DNA of 64,000 nt, from positions 42,759 to 106,758 of the forward strand of contig NZ_JACCDE010000018.1 of assembly GCF_013415125.1 (NCBI RefSeq), given 5' to 3'. Each line of letters begins with the position of its first letter. The first letter of the stretch is position 1. A program made the translations under genes and the position numbers. The DNA comes from Vreelandella glaciei. Lineage in GTDB: Bacteria > Pseudomonadota > Gammaproteobacteria > Pseudomonadales > Halomonadaceae. Shown piece after piece: positions 1 through 11,774 of this stretch. The notes under the pieces were generated by a model. It was not told where the DNA came from. It saw only the letters and a list, made by a program, of their open reading frames with translations, and made no database searches.

Positions 1-1
1 C

Positions 2-496
2 GTAAAACGCCTTGAAGGCCAAGTAGCCGAGCTGCTGATTAACGCCAACCGCAATGCTGACGCCTACCGCTTCTTCGCCGATCGCGTGATTGCCGATGAA
101 GAAGGCGGCTTTAAAGGCCCACTGATGGGTATTTACAGCGGCCTACGCGCGGCAAAAACGCCTTGGTTACTAGTCGCCCCCTGCGACTCCCCCGCCCTGC
201 CTGACGATCTAGTCGCGCGCATGGTGGCAGGGATTGGCGATCATGATATCGCCGTGGCCTTTGACGGCGAACGGCTGCACCCGGTTGTTGCTCTACTGCG
301 CACGTCGCTAGCGGATGATTTGGCCGCCACGCTTGCCGAAGGCGAACGCAAGATTGACCGCTGGTACGCCCGCCATGCGTGGTGCAAGGTCGATATGTCG
401 GACTGTCCCGATGCGTTTGCCAATCTTAATACCGAAGAAGAGAAGCTGCGTTTGGAAAGTCTGCTGGCAGCTGCCTCAGGGAAGGTGTCGACATGA
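2..496 (+). CDS. mobA: Molybdenum cofactor guanylyltransferase MobA, 5' end cut by window edge
   Basis: MobA transfers GMP from GTP to molybdopterin in the cytoplasm to make the bis-MGD cofactor of DMSO-reductase-type enzymes. The reading frame is open from base 2 and gives 164 residues, so roughly 30-40 N-terminal residues, including the GTP-binding glycine-rich start, lie outside the window. Visible family marks are an INANRN stretch near residue 14, GPLMGIYSGL near residue 42 and the metal-binding APCDSP near residue 63. The stop codon overlaps the moeA start in an ATGA arrangement at 493-496, which indicates translational coupling within a mobA-moeA-moaA operon. Confidence 0.92.
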   Translation, partial: VKRLEGQVAELLINANRNADAYRFFADRVIADEEGGFKGPLMGIYSGLRAAKTPWLLVAPCDSPALPDDLVARMVAGIGDHDIAVAFDGERLHPVVALLRTSLADDLAATLAEGERKIDRWYARHAWCKVDMSDCPDAFANLNTEEEKLRLESLLAAASGKVST

Positions 497-1764
497 CGCT
501 TTCGTGCTTTGACCTTGGTGAGCAGATGCTTAGCGTGGATGAAGCGCGCCAAGCACTCGCCACCTTGATTGAACGCCCGCTGGACAGCGAACAGATTCCG
601 CTGGCGCAGGCTCACGGCCGCCGGTTGGCCACAGCCATTCAGGCCCCCATTAATGTGCCGCAAAATACCAATGCTGCCATGGATGGCGTAGCGCTCGCCT
701 TGGCTAAAGAAGGTGTTGGGGCCAAGCAAACCCTTTGGCCGCTGGCCGGTGAGGTATTGGCCGGGCAGTATCGCAGCGAATTAGTACCTGCCGGTCACTG
801 CGTGCGCATCACCACCGGCGCGCCCTTGCCGCCTGGCACCGATACCGTGGTAATGAGTGAACAGCTGCGCGAACCGTTAGATGATAAGCCTGCGCATGTG
901 ATCATTGAGTCGCCCGAGCTTCTCAAACACGGCCAGCATGTCCGCCAGACCGGTGAAGATATTGCCACTGGCGACACGGCGCTACCAGCGGGAGCAAGGC
1001 TCGATGCCGCCTCGCTGGGGCTTTTGGCGTCACTGGGTTATGCCGAGATCAGCGTGAGTCAGCGCCCAAAGGTAGCGATTTTTTCCACCGGCAATGAAGT
1101 CACGGCGCCTGGTGAGCCGCTGCCCCAGGCAGGCATTTATGATGCCAATCGCTTCACCCTGATGGGCTTGCTTGCCGAACACGGCGCCGACGTCATTGAC
1201 CTGGGCATTCTGCCAGACGATTTAAACGCTATTAAAACGGCCCTTGAAGACGCTGCAGAGCAGAGCGATTTGGTGATCACCAGCGGCGGCGTTTCCGTTG
1301 GCCAGGCTGACTTTACCCGCGACGCCCTGGAACAGTTGGGCCGTTTAGCCTTCTGGCGCGTAGCGCTGCGACCTGGCCGCCCCATGGCCTGCGGCTGGCT
1401 GGGTGAGAAGCGCACGCCGTTTGTTGGCTTGCCCGGCAATCCGGTAGCGGTCATGGTAACCTTCCTACAGTTTGTTTCGCCGCTGCTAGATCGGCTTAAT
1501 GGGCAGCCATTGGCACCACCACACCGTCTTTATGCCGTTACCGAAAGTCTCTTAAAAAGCCGCTTGAAGCGTACTGACTTTATTCGCGGCGTTTACCATA
1601 CTGATAGCGAAGGACGGTTACTCGTGCGCAGTACCGGCGCCCAGGGTTCGGGCATTTTGACCTCAATGGTGGCTGCTAACTGTTTGATTGAGCTTGCCGA
1701 TGACCAGGCAGTCGCGCAACCGGGCGAGGTAGTCAGCATACAACCACTTACGGGATGGCTATGA
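493..1764 (+). CDS. moeA: Molybdopterin molybdenumtransferase MoeA
   Basis: MoeA inserts molybdate into adenylylated molybdopterin. The 423-residue product is close to the usual length (about 410). The N-terminal MoeA domains span roughly residues 10-170. The MogA-like domain follows, with a TSGGVSVG motif near residue 264 and a GLPGNP motif near residue 312, and a C-terminal beta domain begins after about residue 345. The start is the ATG of the ATGA overlap with mobA. The end overlaps the moaA start in the same way at 1761-1764, so the three cofactor genes form one translationally coupled transcript. Confidence 0.95.
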   Translation: MTLSCFDLGEQMLSVDEARQALATLIERPLDSEQIPLAQAHGRRLATAIQAPINVPQNTNAAMDGVALALAKEGVGAKQTLWPLAGEVLAGQYRSELVPAGHCVRITTGAPLPPGTDTVVMSEQLREPLDDKPAHVIIESPELLKHGQHVRQTGEDIATGDTALPAGARLDAASLGLLASLGYAEISVSQRPKVAIFSTGNEVTAPGEPLPQAGIYDANRFTLMGLLAEHGADVIDLGILPDDLNAIKTALEDAAEQSDLVITSGGVSVGQADFTRDALEQLGRLAFWRVALRPGRPMACGWLGEKRTPFVGLPGNPVAVMVTFLQFVSPLLDRLNGQPLAPPHRLYAVTESLLKSRLKRTDFIRGVYHTDSEGRLLVRSTGAQGSGILTSMVAANCLIELADDQAVAQPGEVVSIQPLTGWL

Positions 1765-2801
1765 CCGAGCAACGACACGCTAATCCACAGCGATCTGCCC
1801 AGCCAGACACTGACCAGCAACTGATCGACGACTTTGGTCGGCGCATTAGCTATGTGCGTATCTCGGTCACCGATCGCTGCGACTTTCGCTGCGTGTACTG
1901 CATGAGCGAGGAGATGACGTTCCTGCCCCGCGCCCAGGTACTCACGCTGGAAGAGCTGGCAATGGTCGCCCGCGCCTTTACCGAACTCGGCGTGGAAAAA
2001 ATTCGCCTGACCGGTGGTGAGCCGCTGGTGCGCCGTGATATCACCCAGTTGGTCGACGAAATCGGCGCGATGCCAGGCCTTAACGATTTCACCATGACCA
2101 CCAATGGTGCGAGCTTACGCAAACACGCCAAGCAGCTTTACGCCGGCGGTTTACGACGGCTAAATATCAGCCTGGATTCGCTGGATGCCGAACGCTTCAA
2201 GCAACTCACCCGCACCGGTGATTTAGCCAAAGTCATCGACGGTATTCATGCCGCTCAGGAAGCAGGCTTTAAGCGTATCAAGCTTAACGCGGTGATCTTG
2301 AAGGGGCGTAATGACGACGAAGTCATCGATCTGGTCACTTTTGCCCGCCGGGAAGGCCTCGATATTAGCTTTATCGAAGAGATGCCGCTGGGCGATGTTT
2401 CCGATCATTCGCGGGCGGAAACCTTCTACTCCAGCGATGACGTTCAGACGCTGATTGAATCACGCTACCCGCTGATCCCCACGACCGAAACCACCCCAGG
2501 GCCCTCGCGCTACTTCCGGATGGCCGATAGCGACAGTCGGGTGGGGTTCATCTCACCGCATAGCCACAACTTTTGCGATACCTGTAACCGGGTGCGCGTG
2601 ACCGTGGAAGGCCGCCTGCTGCTTTGTTTAGGCAACGAACACTCGGTGGATCTGCGTGCCGTGCTGCGCCGCCACCCCGGCAATATGCAGGCACTGAAAG
2701 AGGCGATTATCAATGCCCTGCCGCTAAAGCCTGAGCGCCACCACTTCACCACCGATGGCGATGTTCAGGTAGTACGCTTTATGAATATGACAGGGGGGTA
2801 G
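1761..2801 (+). CDS. moaA: GTP 3',8-cyclase MoaA (radical SAM)
   Basis: MoaA catalyses the first step of molybdopterin synthesis, the radical rearrangement of GTP to 3',8-cyclo-GTP, which MoaC converts to cPMP. The 346-residue product has the radical-SAM cluster motif CxxxCxxC near residues 39-46, and the second, substrate-binding cluster cysteines in FCDTCNRVR near 271-274 plus a further Cys near 288. The C terminus ends in a Gly-Gly pair (MTGG), which is needed for activity in the family. The ATG at 1761 is preferred over the in-frame ATG at 1755 because it forms the ATGA overlap with the moeA stop. No moaC, moaD or moaE is present in the window. Confidence 0.95.
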   Translation: MTEQRHANPQRSAQPDTDQQLIDDFGRRISYVRISVTDRCDFRCVYCMSEEMTFLPRAQVLTLEELAMVARAFTELGVEKIRLTGGEPLVRRDITQLVDEIGAMPGLNDFTMTTNGASLRKHAKQLYAGGLRRLNISLDSLDAERFKQLTRTGDLAKVIDGIHAAQEAGFKRIKLNAVILKGRNDDEVIDLVTFARREGLDISFIEEMPLGDVSDHSRAETFYSSDDVQTLIESRYPLIPTTETTPGPSRYFRMADSDSRVGFISPHSHNFCDTCNRVRVTVEGRLLLCLGNEHSVDLRAVLRRHPGNMQALKEAIINALPLKPERHHFTTDGDVQVVRFMNMTGG

Positions 2802-2804
2802 GCA

Positions 2805-3827
2805 TTGGCAGCGTCAGAAAGGTTGGCAAAAGTGCCGGTGCATATCATTACCGGCTTTCTCGGCAGCGGCAAAACCACGCTTATCCACAGCCTAATCGAG
2901 CAAAAGCCTGTGGATGAAACCTGGGCCATTCTGGTCAACGAGTTTGGTCAAATCGGCATCGATCAGGCCATGTTTGACGCGCGTGACGATGTGGTGGTGA
3001 AAGGCCTGCCCGGCGGCTGCCTGTGCTGCCAGCTCGCCTTTGTACTGCAGGCGGCGCTGGTGAATTTACTCGCGCGCAGCAAGCCTGATCGCGTCATCAT
3101 CGAGCCCTCAGGCCTTGGCCACCCGGCAGGCCTGCTGGATCTACTGCGTGGCGAAGCCTTTCTTGAGGTGGTCGAGGTACGCGATATTATTGCCACCCTC
3201 GACCCACGTCGCCTGGACGATCCTCGTGCACGCCAGCACGACACCTTCCGCGACCAGCTCGATATGGCCGACGCCGTAGCGCTCACCATGCTCGACCAGA
3301 GCACGCCCGAACAGCTCAGCGCCGCCCACACCTTTGTGGCGCAGCGCTGGCCGCCGCGTAAATGGGTGCAGGAAGCCCCGCAAGGCGAACTACCGATAGC
3401 GCTGTTGACTCAAAGCGGAAGCGCCGAAGCAAGCGATATCAGTGTGCCCACCAGCCATCAACAGCTGGCGGCAGCGCCCAGCATAGCCGGGTCGTTTTTT
3501 GATTTTCCGCCCCCGCCTGGCCAGCCCCAACGTGAGACCGGCACCTCGCTGGGCTACACCAGCACGGGGTTACGTTGGCACCCAAGCGAGCGCTTCGATC
3601 TGGATAACTTGGCCGCCTGTTTGGGAGAGCTACCCAGCGAGGCGCGCATTAAAGGCGTGTTTCATACCAACAGCGGCTGGAAACGCCTTAACCGCGCCGG
3701 AGGTACGCTCAGCGTTGAAAGCAGCGCGTGGCGGCAAGACTCCCGGCTGGAAGTTATCCTTCCCGATACGACCCCCGCTCCCGATAACAATATAGAGGGC
3801 CGGCTCCGCTTGCTGACGCTGGATTAA
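2805..3827 (+). CDS. G3E-family (CobW-like) P-loop GTPase with altered G4 motif
   Basis: This is a 340-residue member of the COG0523/CobW family, whose characterised relatives are metal chaperones. The Walker A loop GFLGSGKTT is at residues 17-25, the family metal-site motif CxCC at 72-75 (GGCLCC), and EPSGLGHP at 100-107. A CobW C-terminal domain runs from about residue 240 to the end. The usual guanine-specificity motif NKxD is replaced by TMLD at 161-164, so nucleotide preference may differ. The start is a TTG at 2805 behind an AGGGGGG ribosome site that overlaps the end of moaA; only three bases separate the genes. The position suggests a role with metal or molybdenum enzymes, but substrate and metal are unknown. 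Confidence 0.85.
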   Translation: MAASERLAKVPVHIITGFLGSGKTTLIHSLIEQKPVDETWAILVNEFGQIGIDQAMFDARDDVVVKGLPGGCLCCQLAFVLQAALVNLLARSKPDRVIIEPSGLGHPAGLLDLLRGEAFLEVVEVRDIIATLDPRRLDDPRARQHDTFRDQLDMADAVALTMLDQSTPEQLSAAHTFVAQRWPPRKWVQEAPQGELPIALLTQSGSAEASDISVPTSHQQLAAAPSIAGSFFDFPPPPGQPQRETGTSLGYTSTGLRWHPSERFDLDNLAACLGELPSEARIKGVFHTNSGWKRLNRAGGTLSVESSAWRQDSRLEVILPDTTPAPDNNIEGRLRLLTLD

Positions 3828-4800
3828 TCGCCCGTAACCAATTTTTCAATGGCCTCTACGGTGACCGGACGCCCAAACAGATAACCTTGATACGCGTGGC
3901 AGTCGTGCGCCAGTAGCCACGCCTGCTGCGCTTTGATCTCTACCCCTTCCGCAATAACCTCTAGATTGAGGCTCTCAGCCAGGGCAATGGTACTCTCGAC
4001 AATCGCCGCGTTGGCTTGGCTTTCGAGCACCTGCTGCACAAAGGATTGGTCGATTTTTAGCTGATCCAGCGGCGGTTGCGCTAAATAAGCCAGGGAAGAG
4101 TAGCCGGTGCCGAAATCATCCAGAGAGAAACGTACGCCGCGCGCTTTAAGGGCAAGCATTTTATCCCGAGCGTCATCTCGCGCTTCCACGCCAGTGATCT
4201 TGCCGTGGTGATCCACCTGGGGCTGGTAATAGAGCTGCCACTGTTGACTTGACTGCGCCTGACGCAGATCCACCTCTAATTTCACATGGGCCAACTTTTT
4301 GACCAGTAAAGCGGCGTCACCAACTCCAGCTGCTGGCTATGCTGAAAGACTTTAAAAAACACGTCTCGCTGATATTTATATCGGCAGCCTGACCGGCTCT
4401 ACTGCTGGCTAGCAAGCGTCCTGTCGAATCAAATAGCCCTATCTAATCAACCATAGGTAGGTATGAGGCGAGGTTTCCCAGCAAGCGTTGTAATAACTGA
4501 GTATTGTCGTTATCAGATATCTCTTGTAACGCCAATATTTCGGTTAGCCCAAAAAGAGCTTGTCCACTTTAGTGCAAAAATCCCTTTTGCCCACTCGGTC
4601 ACTACATTGGCCCGCGCGGTAATGCGGGATTCAGCAGCTTTAATTTCCTGCTGATACTGTTTATTAAGTAACCAATCAAACAGTGCCACCATGACCAAAA
4701 TTGACAGCACATAGAGCGTAAATACGCTGCGCCGCTGTTGGCGGTAAGTGTTTGGTGCTTTAAGAACATCATCATATACATCAGTGGCAGTGACGGACAT
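3824..4800 (-). pseudogene. Decayed membrane-anchored EAL-domain (cyclic-di-GMP phosphodiesterase) gene
   Basis: Two separated pieces of one signalling gene remain. The upstream piece (4800 to about 4513) encodes an N terminus with one transmembrane segment near residues 28-47 and the start of an extracytoplasmic sensor region. The downstream piece (4294 to 3824) encodes an EAL domain that starts normally with LYYQPQVD and GVEA. It then jumps straight to the second half (DDFGTGYSSL, KIDQSFV, AEGVE), so about 70-100 central residues with catalytic positions are missing. Between the pieces, short in-frame sensor-like stretches (for example DVFFKVFQH near 4345-4370) are broken by frameshifts. 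Loss of the GGDEF region and the EAL core means it is not expected to be active. The 3' end overlaps the upstream GTPase gene end by four bases. Confidence 0.75.
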
Positions 4801-5003
4801 CGCGCAGAGGCCTTATCCAGGCATCCCCTGAGGGCACCTGATACAGTGTAAAAATAACTAGAAACGATACACCTCACGCGCTCACACGTGGTTTACCTCG
4901 ATAGTGCCGCGGTGCTTTTATGATGTATATCAGTTTTTATCGCAGGTAATACGTTAAAAAGCGTGACCTTAACCGTTGATTGTCTACATACCAAGGATTT
5001 GTC

Positions 5004-5906
5004 ATGGCATCGCTGGGCCAAATGAGTGATTACGAGATACGTCTAGTCCGTATTTTTAAGACAGTGGTTGAATGCGGCGGCTTTACGGCTGCAGAAACGA
5101 CGCTCGGTATCAGCCGCTCAGCGATTAGCCAACACATGAATGATTTGGAGGGAAGGCTGGGCTTTTCACTCTGCCAGCGGGGGCGCGGAGGGTTTAGCTT
5201 AACGGAGGAAGGTAAAGAGATTTATCAAGCGGGACTAACGCTACTAACGGCGCTGGAAACCTTCAAAAGTGATGTAAATGCCCTGCATCAAACGATTAAA
5301 GGTGAGCTGAATATCGGTATTACCGATAACTTGGTGACACTACCCGCCATGCATGTCACCAACGCGCTGGCTGAACTTAGCGCGCCGGAAAATGAAGTAA
5401 TGCTGCATATCCATATGGAGCCTTCGGATGCCGTCATTCGAGGCGTGATGGACGGCCACTTGCATGTCGGTGTAGTACCCGCAGTCAACCTACCGACCAG
5501 TTTAGAAAACCGACACCTTTACGACGAGCCTTCTTACCTTTACTGCGCAGCGGGTCATCCACTGTTTCATCAGCATGACGATACGCTTAGTACTGAGGAT
5601 ATCGCCCAACACTTCGCTATTTCGCCTCGCTATCCGCTACCGTTCGAGGCACGCCAAGCCCATGATGCTCTCTCGCTTCGCGCTTCGGCCTCTGATCGGG
5701 AAGGCGCAGCATTTTTAATTCTGACCGGGCGTTTTATCGGCTTTCTTCCAGAGCACGTGGCCGAACAGTGGGTCGCGGCAGGCAAAATGCGCTCTCTGCT
5801 GAGTGCTACACAACACTATCGCATTCCCTTTGTGCTGATCACTCGCCACGACCGCCGCCCCAACCGAGTGGTGGATGCGTTTTTGAATTTAATTAAAAGC
5901 AGCTAA
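5004..5906 (+). CDS. LysR-family transcriptional regulator
   Basis: The 300-residue product has an N-terminal winged helix-turn-helix (about residues 10-65, with GGFTAAETTLGISRSAIS) and a C-terminal periplasmic-binding-like effector domain. The ATG at 5004 is chosen because an AAGGA ribosome site lies seven bases upstream; an in-frame TTG at 4980 lacks one. It is convergent with the NCS1 permease gene and shares a terminator with it. The permease in turn faces the pyrimidine-degradation operon, so control of one or both is a reasonable inference. No operator could be assigned from the sequence. Confidence 0.85.
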   Translation: MASLGQMSDYEIRLVRIFKTVVECGGFTAAETTLGISRSAISQHMNDLEGRLGFSLCQRGRGGFSLTEEGKEIYQAGLTLLTALETFKSDVNALHQTIKGELNIGITDNLVTLPAMHVTNALAELSAPENEVMLHIHMEPSDAVIRGVMDGHLHVGVVPAVNLPTSLENRHLYDEPSYLYCAAGHPLFHQHDDTLSTEDIAQHFAISPRYPLPFEARQAHDALSLRASASDREGAAFLILTGRFIGFLPEHVAEQWVAAGKMRSLLSATQHYRIPFVLITRHDRRPNRVVDAFLNLIKSS

Positions 5907-5912
5907 GGTAAA

Positions 5913-5938
5913 AAACCCGGCACGATAAAGCCGGGTTT
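5913..5938. terminator. Bidirectional hairpin terminator between convergent genes
   Basis: A perfect 9-bp stem (AAACCCGGC at 5913-5921 with GCCGGGTTT at 5930-5938) and an 8-base loop lies between the LysR stop at 5906 and the permease stop at 5946. A-rich sequence on the left and T-rich sequence on the right let it work for both strands. Confidence 0.8.
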
Positions 5939-5945
5939 AAACGGC

Positions 5946-7463
5946 TTAACGCTGCTCGGTTGCTTCGCTGGCCATGATGGGCTCGGGCCCCGCCTGAGGC
6001 GATGACGCCAACACCTGGCTTGCAACAAAATAAACAATGGCCCCCAGCGCCGAGCCGGTAAACCAGCCGTAGTCGTAGAACCAGTTCATCGTCCCTGTCA
6101 CCAATGAAATTAAGGTGAGTAGTACCGGCACGCCAAAGGCGATAAAACCAGCCATGTTCACCGCAGGGTAGGCATGGTTATCCATATACAGGCTCGGTAT
6201 ATCGAGGCGCTGCTTTTTAATCAGAAAATAATCGACCGCCATAATGCCTGCGATAGGGCCAAGCAGGCTTGAGTACCCGAGCAGCCAGTTCGAATACATC
6301 TGTTCAAGTGACACGCCTGGAGGAATGACCCCCGCTTTTTGTAAAAGATCGTAGCCCATCAGCAGCACGCCCACCGCACCGGTCATCAGCACACCGCGGG
6401 TCTGATTGATCAATTTGGGCGCAATATTCTGAAAGTCGTTGGTAGGCGAAACAATATTCGACGCCGTATTGGTCGAAATGGTGGCGATAATGATCAACAG
6501 CATCGCCATGACTACCCAGAAGGGACTGTCGATATAGCCAATCAACCGCACCGGGTCAGCAACGGTTTGCCCCACCAGCGTCTCAGACGCCGCGGTCAAT
6601 ACAACGCCGAGCGCGGCAAAGAAGAACATCGTCAACGGCAGCCCGATGATCTGGCCAGCAATCTGGTCTTTCTGGCTTTTAGCAAAGCGGCTGAAGTCAG
6701 GGATATTAAGTGACAACGTGGCCCAAAAGCCCACCATGGCGGTTAAGCCAGCAAAGAAGTAGCCATACACCGGCGCTCCTTCAGGACGCGACGGCGGTTG
6801 TGCCAACAGCTCGGTCATTGACATGTTCGGCCACGCCCACATCATCAACCCGACGCCCACCGCCAACAGTAACGGCGCGGCTAACGTTTCCAACCACTTA
6901 ATCGATTCGGCCCCACGAATCACTACGTAGAGATTCATTGCCCCGAACACAAAAAAGCCAATCACCTCCCCCACACCGCCAAGCGCCGCCCAGGCGGGAA
7001 TCAACTCAGACAACAGTAAATGAATCGCCAACCCGCCAAACATAGTCTGAATACCGAACCAGCCGCAGCCCACCAATGCCCTCACCAGGCAAGGCACATT
7101 GGACCCTAAGATACCGAAGGATGAACGTAAAACGACAGGAAAAGGAATGCCAAATTTAGTGCCAGGAAAAGCGTTTAAGGTCAGCGGAATCAGCACAATG
7201 ATATTCGCCAATAGAATGGCAAACAGCGCCTCTCCAACGCTTAGACCAAAATAAGCGGTCAATACGCCGCCTAGCGTATAGGTAGGCACACAAATCGACA
7301 TACCCACCCATAGCGCTGCGATATTCCACTTACTCCAAGTGCGTTCACTGGCTTGGGTGGGAGCAATATCTTTGTTAAAGCGTGAACTGCTGCGTACATC
7401 GTTGCCTACATCAAGTTCAATCAGCCCGTCTCTATCCACCATCTGAGAGGTTGTTCCCGTCAT
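5946..7463 (-). CDS. NCS1-family nucleobase/hydantoin/allantoin permease
   Basis: A 505-residue inner-membrane protein with about 12 hydrophobic segments, of the nucleobase:cation symporter-1 family (relatives carry uracil, allantoin, hydantoins or purines). The N-terminal cytoplasmic stretch ends in SKWNIAALWVGMSI, the typical entry to the first helix. The ATG at 7463 is preferred over one at 7481 because AGAGGA lies eight bases before it. It is transcribed away from the ureidopropionase-dihydropyrimidinase-PreTA operon across a 550-base spacer, so uptake of uracil, thymine, dihydropyrimidines or hydantoins is the likely role. The exact substrate cannot be read from the sequence. Confidence 0.88.
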   Translation of the reverse strand: MTGTTSQMVDRDGLIELDVGNDVRSSSRFNKDIAPTQASERTWSKWNIAALWVGMSICVPTYTLGGVLTAYFGLSVGEALFAILLANIIVLIPLTLNAFPGTKFGIPFPVVLRSSFGILGSNVPCLVRALVGCGWFGIQTMFGGLAIHLLLSELIPAWAALGGVGEVIGFFVFGAMNLYVVIRGAESIKWLETLAAPLLLAVGVGLMMWAWPNMSMTELLAQPPSRPEGAPVYGYFFAGLTAMVGFWATLSLNIPDFSRFAKSQKDQIAGQIIGLPLTMFFFAALGVVLTAASETLVGQTVADPVRLIGYIDSPFWVVMAMLLIIIATISTNTASNIVSPTNDFQNIAPKLINQTRGVLMTGAVGVLLMGYDLLQKAGVIPPGVSLEQMYSNWLLGYSSLLGPIAGIMAVDYFLIKKQRLDIPSLYMDNHAYPAVNMAGFIAFGVPVLLTLISLVTGTMNWFYDYGWFTGSALGAIVYFVASQVLASSPQAGPEPIMASEATEQR

Positions 7464-8016
7464 TTTATCTATCCTCTGCAATGCGTTACCCAGTCACGCT
7501 CTCTTAAGGACCTTCACGGTCAGTGGAGCTTCTAAACAGAATCAAAAGCAATAAACGTGCCTACTTATAAAAGTAGAGGCATTAACTCATTGATTAAAAA
7601 GCTGCCTTACTGGACAACAATATTATTGTTAGCTGGTTAACTTTATCGATCATACTCCCAAAACAAAAATCGATTCAACAAAACTAGGTCAAAAAAAATA
7701 TTTGCACCAACTTTAAACGTAATAATTTTCAAATGACCGCCAATATTACTATTAAGTACATGATTTACAATAATTAGTTAAAAAACCCAAAACAGTGCAC
7801 TGGCTCACCAAAAGAGTGAATAAACTTTTTAAAAATAATAAAAACAAACAAACTCAACAGGTTAAATGAAAATTAAAAAACATAAGGTACAAACTTGATA
7901 AAACTACCCAACCAGCGATACTTTCAACAAAAGCTGTCTTATTTGTCAGCTTTATTAATTGTTTCTCCACACCCCATAGCCAAGCGCTTTAAACCAACAA
8001 TCAGAGTGAGCGTCTC
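7464..8016. promoter_or_regulatory. AT-rich divergent regulatory spacer
   Basis: About 550 bases without a convincing gene separate the permease from the pyrimidine catabolic operon. The stretch is markedly richer in A and T than both flanks, with long runs of A/T between about 7610 and 7910. A GGTCAAA half-site occurs near 7687. No clear palindromic operator, RutR-type site or riboswitch was recognised. It presumably holds the divergent promoters and the binding sites of the LysR regulator. Confidence 0.5.
7895..7922 (+). promoter_or_regulatory. Candidate sigma-70 promoter of the pyrimidine catabolic operon
   Basis: TTGATA at 7895-7900 and GATACT at 7917-7922 are separated by 16 bases, a fair match to -35 and -10 elements, about 95 bases before the first gene. 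This is by eye only; start-site mapping would decide. Confidence 0.4.
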
Positions 8017-10355
<2,339 letters not shown>

Positions 10356-10394
10356 CCCCGGCCTTCATAAGAACAGAGCAATGGAGAAACGACC

Positions 10395-11774
10395 GTGACC
10401 CATTCACTTGATCACCTACCCAGCGCAAAAGAGGTCGGCACCTACGACCCAGCGACGTTGGCACATAATTTCAGCGACCTTCATCCACCGCTGACGCCGC
10501 GTCAGGCCATCATCGAAAGCCAGCGCTGCCTCTACTGTTATGACGCGCCCTGCGTCGAGGCCTGCCCGTCGGACATTGATATCCCGAGCTTTATTCGCCA
10601 AATCAGTGATAGCAACATCAACGGAGCAGCGCAAACCATTCTGGAAGCCAATATCCTGGGCGGCAGCTGCGCCCGGGTTTGCCCCACCGAAATCCTCTGC
10701 GAGCGCAGCTGCGTGCGCAACCACGACACCGAGTGCCAGCCAGTGCTGATCGGCCTGTTACAGCGTCACGCCACCGACCATATGCAGTTCGATGGCCATC
10801 CGTTCAAACGCGCTGCCAGCACTGGCCGCCACATCGCCGTGGTCGGCGCCGGGCCTGCCGGGCTCTCCTGCGCCCATCGCCTGGCGATGCTGGGCCATCA
10901 GGTAACGATTTTTGAAGCTGAGCAAAAGCCCGGCGGGCTCAACGAGTACGGCATCGCCCGCTATAAAATGACCGACGACTTTGCCCGCAAAGAGGTCGAG
11001 TTTTTACTGGAGATCGGAGGCATCGACATCCAGTACGGGCAGCGCCTAGGCGATCACCTCACCCTCGATACGCTGCGCCAGCAGTACGACAGCGTTTTCC
11101 TAGGCCTGGGGCTCGGTGCCAGCCGCGCGTTAGGGCTCACAGGAGAAGACGCCCCTGGCCTGATGCCCGCAGTGGATTACATTAAAACCCTGCGTCAAAG
11201 CGATGACCTGGGCAGCCTAGCCGTGGCGAAACGCTGCATTGTGATTGGCGCAGGCAATACCGCGATCGACATGGCGACCCAAATGGCACGCTTGGGGGCA
11301 ACGGAGGTTACGCTGGTCTACCGCCGGGGCATCGAGTCGATGTCCGCCACCGGCCACGAACAGGAGATCGCCAAGGCCAACGGCGTGCGCATGATCACCT
11401 GGGCACAGCCCGACGAGATTCTGCTGGATAATCAGGGCCGTGTGGCAAGCATGCGCTTTGCCAAGACCGCCGATCAAGCAGGACGATTAACCACCAGTGG
11501 GGAAACCTTCGAGATTACCGCCGACGCCATTTTTACCGCTATCGGCCAAAGCTTCGAGGGCGAAAGCCTCCGCGATACTACTGCCGCCGAGCTTGCTCGC
11601 GACGGCGAACGCATTCACGTCGATGAGATGTTCCAGACGTCACTACCCAATGTTTACGCTGGCGGCGACTGCGTAAAACCCGGTCAGGATCTCACCGTAC
11701 AAGCCGTGCAACACGGCAAGTTGGCGGCCCACGCCATTCATCAAGCGCTCGCCGCTAAGCAGGAGGCCGCATGA
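10395..11774 (+). CDS. preT: NAD-dependent dihydropyrimidine dehydrogenase subunit PreT
   Basis: PreT is the flavin and iron-sulfur electron-input subunit of the PreTA dehydrogenase, which interconverts uracil or thymine and the dihydro forms using NAD(H). The 459-residue product resembles glutamate synthase small subunit. An N-terminal cysteine-rich region (about residues 45-115, motifs CLYCYDAPCVEACP and CARVCP) should bind two 4Fe-4S clusters. A FAD dinucleotide fold follows at GAGPAGLSC near 150 and an NAD fold at GAGNTAIDMA near 283. The start is GTG at 10395, preceded by GGAGA. The stop overlaps the preA start (ATGA at 11771), indicating coupled translation of the two subunits. Confidence 0.93.
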   Translation: MTHSLDHLPSAKEVGTYDPATLAHNFSDLHPPLTPRQAIIESQRCLYCYDAPCVEACPSDIDIPSFIRQISDSNINGAAQTILEANILGGSCARVCPTEILCERSCVRNHDTECQPVLIGLLQRHATDHMQFDGHPFKRAASTGRHIAVVGAGPAGLSCAHRLAMLGHQVTIFEAEQKPGGLNEYGIARYKMTDDFARKEVEFLLEIGGIDIQYGQRLGDHLTLDTLRQQYDSVFLGLGLGASRALGLTGEDAPGLMPAVDYIKTLRQSDDLGSLAVAKRCIVIGAGNTAIDMATQMARLGATEVTLVYRRGIESMSATGHEQEIAKANGVRMITWAQPDEILLDNQGRVASMRFAKTADQAGRLTTSGETFEITADAIFTAIGQSFEGESLRDTTAAELARDGERIHVDEMFQTSLPNVYAGGDCVKPGQDLTVQAVQHGKLAAHAIHQALAAKQEAA

